A DNA stretch of 8,980 nucleotides, taken from Nonomuraea sp. (lineage in GTDB: Bacteria; Actinomycetota; Actinomycetes; Streptosporangiales; Streptosporangiaceae). Location of the stretch: positions 1-8,980 of the forward strand of contig JABFVJ010000248.1 of assembly GCA_013362835.1 (NCBI GenBank), written 5' to 3'. The position numbers and the translations under genes were made by a program. Under the pieces are notes generated by a model, which did no database searches, was not told the origin of the DNA, and saw only the letters and a program-made list of their open reading frames with translations. Positions 6,839-8,980 of this stretch are shown here, one piece after another; the first letter of the stretch is position 1, and each line of letters starts with the position of its first letter.

Positions 6839-6878
6839 GTTACTTAACCACCCAAACAGGCGTCCGTGCACCTGCACA

Positions 6879-6893
6879 CATGGAGGGTCCATG
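6879..6893 (+). promoter_or_regulatory. Ribosome-binding site and start codon inside a small hairpin
   Basis: GGAGG (6882-6886) precedes the ATG at 6891 with only 4 nt spacing. The stretch is a perfect inverted repeat, CATGGA-GGG-TCCATG, so a 6-bp stem with a 3-nt loop can include part of the Shine-Dalgarno sequence and the start codon. This could dampen translation of the first gene of the operon. Confidence 0.4.
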
Positions 6894-7811
6894 AACCGGG
6901 TCGTCGTTGGCAGCGTTCTCATCGCCGTCGGGGCATTCCTCGTCGTTCTGGCTCCCCTGGTGCGCTTCCAGGTCGCACCCGCGTTCATGGCCGCGAAGGG
7001 CGACCAGTACAGCATCAGCAAGCTCCACGCGGCCGAGGCCCAATACTTCAGCGTGCCCGACGGCCGGGTGCTCACCGCCGACCTCGACATCATCGTGACC
7101 ACCCGGGGCGACGTGAAGGAGGCCACCGACGACCGCGTCGTGTGGGACGAGTTCACCGCCGTCAACGACGTCACCAACAACAAGCCGGGCATCGACTACA
7201 GCGAGCGGCGCAGCGCCTTCGACAAGCGCTCCGGGGTCGGGCTCAACTGCTGCGGGGTCAGCATCGACAAGGCTCCGGTGCAGCTCCAGGGCCAGATCTA
7301 CAAGTTCCCGTTCGACACGGAGAAGAAGACCTACCAGGTGTTCAACTCCAGCGCGGGCAAGGCGTTCGACGCCAGGTTCGTCGGCGAGGAGCAGGTCAAC
7401 GGGCTCAGCACGTACAAGTTCGAGCAGACCGTCCCCGAGACCAAGACGCAGACGCTGAACGCGCCCGCCGCCTGGTTCGGCATGGGCACCTCCGGCGACG
7501 TGCAGCTGAACAGGTTCTACTCCGGCACCGTCACCTACTGGATCGAGCCCACCACCGGCGCGCCCGTCCGCCAGGAGCAGGTGCGCAACGAGGTGCTGAA
7601 GAGCCAGGACGGCATCGAGCGCTCGAAGGCGTTCGTGGCCACGGCCAAGATGACCGACGACACGGTCAAGGGGCTGGTGGACAGCGCCTCCGAAGGCAAG
7701 AGCCAGATCACGCTGATCAGGACCACGCTGCCGATCGTCCTCGGCGTGCTGGGTGTCGTACTGCTCGTCGGCGGCCTGCTTCTCGCCCTTCGCGGCCGTC
7801 GCAGCGCATGA
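6891..7811 (+). CDS. DUF3068 / PorA-family envelope protein, copy 2
   Basis: Encodes 306 aa from ATG 6891 with a GGAGG site. An N-terminal TM helix (about 5-23), an extracytoplasmic domain and a C-terminal TM helix (about 277-300, followed by RGRRSA) give the same topology as the protein at 2063-3040. Shared motifs are DYSERRSAFDKRSG (102-115), NCCG (119-122), GQ-YKFPF (134-141), GEEQVNGLSTY (165-175) and YWIEPTTGAPVR (216-227). Known family members include, from memory, Rv0227c, linked to lipomannan/LAM maturation through its corynebacterial orthologue. This copy heads an operon with the UbiA-family and dprE1 genes (ATGA overlap with the former), suggesting a role around a DPA-derived glycan. 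It has about 17 lysines, unlike the nearly lysine-free copy 1, so the two have diverged a long way. The C-terminal TM helix can look like a sorting or tail anchor, but no LPXTG-like motif is visible. Confidence 0.88.
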   Translation: MNRVVVGSVLIAVGAFLVVLAPLVRFQVAPAFMAAKGDQYSISKLHAAEAQYFSVPDGRVLTADLDIIVTTRGDVKEATDDRVVWDEFTAVNDVTNNKPGIDYSERRSAFDKRSGVGLNCCGVSIDKAPVQLQGQIYKFPFDTEKKTYQVFNSSAGKAFDARFVGEEQVNGLSTYKFEQTVPETKTQTLNAPAAWFGMGTSGDVQLNRFYSGTVTYWIEPTTGAPVRQEQVRNEVLKSQDGIERSKAFVATAKMTDDTVKGLVDSASEGKSQITLIRTTLPIVLGVLGVVLLVGGLLLALRGRRSA

Positions 7812-8695
7812 GTCTCGGCGCGGTGACCCGGCCGTGGTCGGCCGTGCCCGCGCTGGCGCTGGTCAGGGCCGCCAGACCGCGCCAGTGGCTGAAGAACCTG
7901 CTCGTGCTCGCCGCGCCCATGGCGGCCGGGGTGCTCGGGAACGCGCGCGACCTGCTCCACGCCCTCCTCGTCCTCGCCGCGTTCTGCCTGGCCGCGAGCG
8001 GTTCGTACCTGCTGAACGACGCCTCGGACGTGGCGGCCGACCGGCTGCACCCGCGCAAGCGCCACCGGGCCGTCGCCTCGGGCGCGGTGTCGGTCGGGGC
8101 GGCCCGGGTGACGGGCGTCGTCCTGCTGGTCCTCGCGCCCCCGCTCGCCGCGCTCACCGGGAGCTGGCAGCCGCCCGCGGTGGTCGCCGGGTACCTGGCC
8201 CTGACGTTGTCGTACACGGTGTGGCTCAAGCATCAGGAGGTCGTGGACCTCATCGCGGTCGCCGGGTGCCACGTGCTCAGGGCCTTCGCCGGGGCCGTGG
8301 CGGTGGGCGTGCCGGTGACCGGGTGGTTCCTCGTGGTCGTCTCGCTGGCCGCGCTGCAGCTCGTCGCCGGCAAGCGCGAGGCGGAGCTGCGGGCGCGCGG
8401 CGTGTCGGGGACGCGGTCCACGCTGGCCGCCTACCCGCCCGGGTACCTGACCCAGGTGCGGATCATGGCGTCCGGCGCGATGATCGTCACGTACTGCCTG
8501 TGGGCGCTGAACGCGCACGATAACGTGTTCTACGGGCTGAGCATCGTCCCGTTCCTCCTCCTCGTGCTCCGCCACAACCTGCTCGTGGAGCGGGGGAGCG
8601 GTGAGGAGCCCGAGGAGCTCGTGCTCCGCGACCGGCCGACCCTCGTCTTCTCCGCCGCCCTGGTCGCCCTGGTCGCACTCGGGATCTACACATGA
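7808..8695 (+). CDS. ubiA: Decaprenyl-phosphate phosphoribosyltransferase (UbiA family, Rv3806c-like)
   Basis: Encodes 295 aa from ATG 7808, overlapping the previous stop as ATGA; no Shine-Dalgarno is evident, so translation is probably coupled. Family motifs are RPRQWLKNLLV (23-33), the Asp-rich NDASDVAADRLHP (70-82), KHQEVVDLIAVAG (141-153) with R158, VAGKREAEL (186-194) and EPEELVLRDR (267-276). These match M. tuberculosis Rv3806c as I recall it, in order and spacing, and length is close (about 302 aa). The enzyme transfers 5-phosphoribose from PRPP onto decaprenyl phosphate at the membrane, the first step towards decaprenylphosphoryl-arabinose. About eight or nine TM helices are visible. 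The downstream gene encodes DprE1, a later enzyme of the same pathway. One deviation: the usual Gly-Phe before the LIRA-like segment reads Cys-His here (154-155). The polyprenol length used by this organism is not known. Confidence 0.93.
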   Translation: MSLGAVTRPWSAVPALALVRAARPRQWLKNLLVLAAPMAAGVLGNARDLLHALLVLAAFCLAASGSYLLNDASDVAADRLHPRKRHRAVASGAVSVGAARVTGVVLLVLAPPLAALTGSWQPPAVVAGYLALTLSYTVWLKHQEVVDLIAVAGCHVLRAFAGAVAVGVPVTGWFLVVVSLAALQLVAGKREAELRARGVSGTRSTLAAYPPGYLTQVRIMASGAMIVTYCLWALNAHDNVFYGLSIVPFLLLVLRHNLLVERGSGEEPEELVLRDRPTLVFSAALVALVALGIYT

Positions 8696-8980
8696 CCGCC
8701 TTCCTCACCGGCTGGGGACGCACCGCGCCCACCCCGGCCGTACTCGAACGTCCCCGTTCCCTCGGCGAACTGCGCGACCTGGTACGCGCCGCGCCGGGCC
8801 GCGGCCTGGTCGCGCGGGGCCTCGGCCGCTCGTACGGCGACGCCGCCCAGAACGCCGGCGGCCTCGTCCTCGACTGCACCGGCCTGGACGGGTGGACCTT
8901 CGACGAGTCCGCCGGCCTCGTGACCGCCGCCGGCGGGGTGAGCCTGCACGAGCTGATGACCGCCCTCGTGCCGCGCGGCT
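8692..8980 (+). CDS. dprE1: Decaprenylphosphoryl-beta-D-ribose oxidase DprE1, N-terminal part (continues beyond window)
   Basis: ATG 8692 overlaps the UbiA-family stop as ATGA, and GGGA lies about 8 nt upstream. The visible 96 residues begin with LTGWGRTAPTPAV, then an FAD-binding PCMH/BBE-type N-lobe. The diagnostic GLGRSYGDAAQNAGG segment (about 43-57) carries the pyrophosphate-binding Gly/Arg/Ser residues, followed by LVLDCTGLD and VTAAGGVSLHELM. This matches mycobacterial DprE1, which oxidises decaprenylphosphoryl-ribose at C2'; DprE2 then reduces the product to decaprenylphosphoryl-arabinose. The active-site cysteine targeted by benzothiazinones lies beyond the window. Related FAD-linked oxidases (for example L-gulonolactone oxidase types) share the fold, but the sequence signature and the preceding phosphoribosyltransferase gene make DprE1 the best call. 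Confidence 0.9.
   Translation, partial: MTAFLTGWGRTAPTPAVLERPRSLGELRDLVRAAPGRGLVARGLGRSYGDAAQNAGGLVLDCTGLDGWTFDESAGLVTAAGGVSLHELMTALVPRG

Noticed and set aside
6880..6894. Four-codon ORF (MEGP) ending in ATGA over the DUF3068 start
   Set aside because: It has no ribosome-binding site of its own and is a by-product of the CATGGA/TCCATG repeat. A leader-peptide role cannot be excluded but has no support.
1..8980. Horizontal transfer or mobile element boundaries
   Set aside because: No transposase, integrase, tRNA gene, long terminal repeats or abrupt composition change is visible. The AT-richer 6800-6860 stretch is explained by a promoter region.

Overview
This window is high-GC, gene-dense DNA from an actinomycete. 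It has very strong G/C third-position bias, GTG/TTG starts, frequent AGG arginine codons, and long spurious open frames on every strand. The gene content (decaprenyl-phosphate phosphoribosyltransferase, DprE1, DUF3068/PorA-family proteins) is typical of Actinobacteria that build polyprenyl-phosphate-dependent envelope glycans. Codon style recalls Streptosporangiales, but that placement is only a guess. There are no RNA genes, CRISPR arrays or mobile elements, and no gene-free stretch above about 120 bp.

Layout. (1) 1-3040, plus strand: the 3' end of a membrane-protein gene (1-231), a GT-C-like polytopic membrane protein (228-2066) and a DUF3068-family protein (2063-3040), each pair joined by a 4-bp stop/start overlap. 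(2) 2981-3721, minus strand: a class I SAM-dependent methyltransferase, tail-to-tail with the DUF3068 gene (60 bp overlap). (3) 3756-5579, plus strand: a second GT-C-like protein, paralogous to the first and divergent from the methyltransferase. (4) 5522-6769, minus strand: an acyltransferase-3 family membrane protein, again tail-to-tail with its neighbour (58 bp overlap). (5) 6770-6890: the only real intergenic region, a divergent promoter region. (6) 6891-8980, plus strand: a second DUF3068 protein, a UbiA-family decaprenyl-phosphate phosphoribosyltransferase and the 5' end of dprE1, again with 4-bp overlaps.

How the genes may work together. The UbiA-family enzyme and DprE1 are the first steps to decaprenylphosphoryl-arabinose (DPA) in mycobacteria, the donor for GT-C arabinofuranosyltransferases. 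Two GT-C-like proteins with an extracytoplasmic-loop EDD motif and a C-terminal soluble domain are candidate users of a lipid-linked sugar. The DUF3068 proteins resemble, from memory, mycobacterial Rv0227c, whose C. glutamicum orthologue is needed for lipomannan/lipoarabinomannan maturation. The methyltransferase strongly resembles Rv0224c, and an acyltransferase also lies beside Rv0227c in M. tuberculosis. The window therefore looks like a cell-envelope glycan or glycolipid locus that joins a 'Rv0224c-Rv0228-like' gene set to DPA biosynthesis, with a duplicated GT-C/DUF3068 pair. The final product cannot be read from the sequence.
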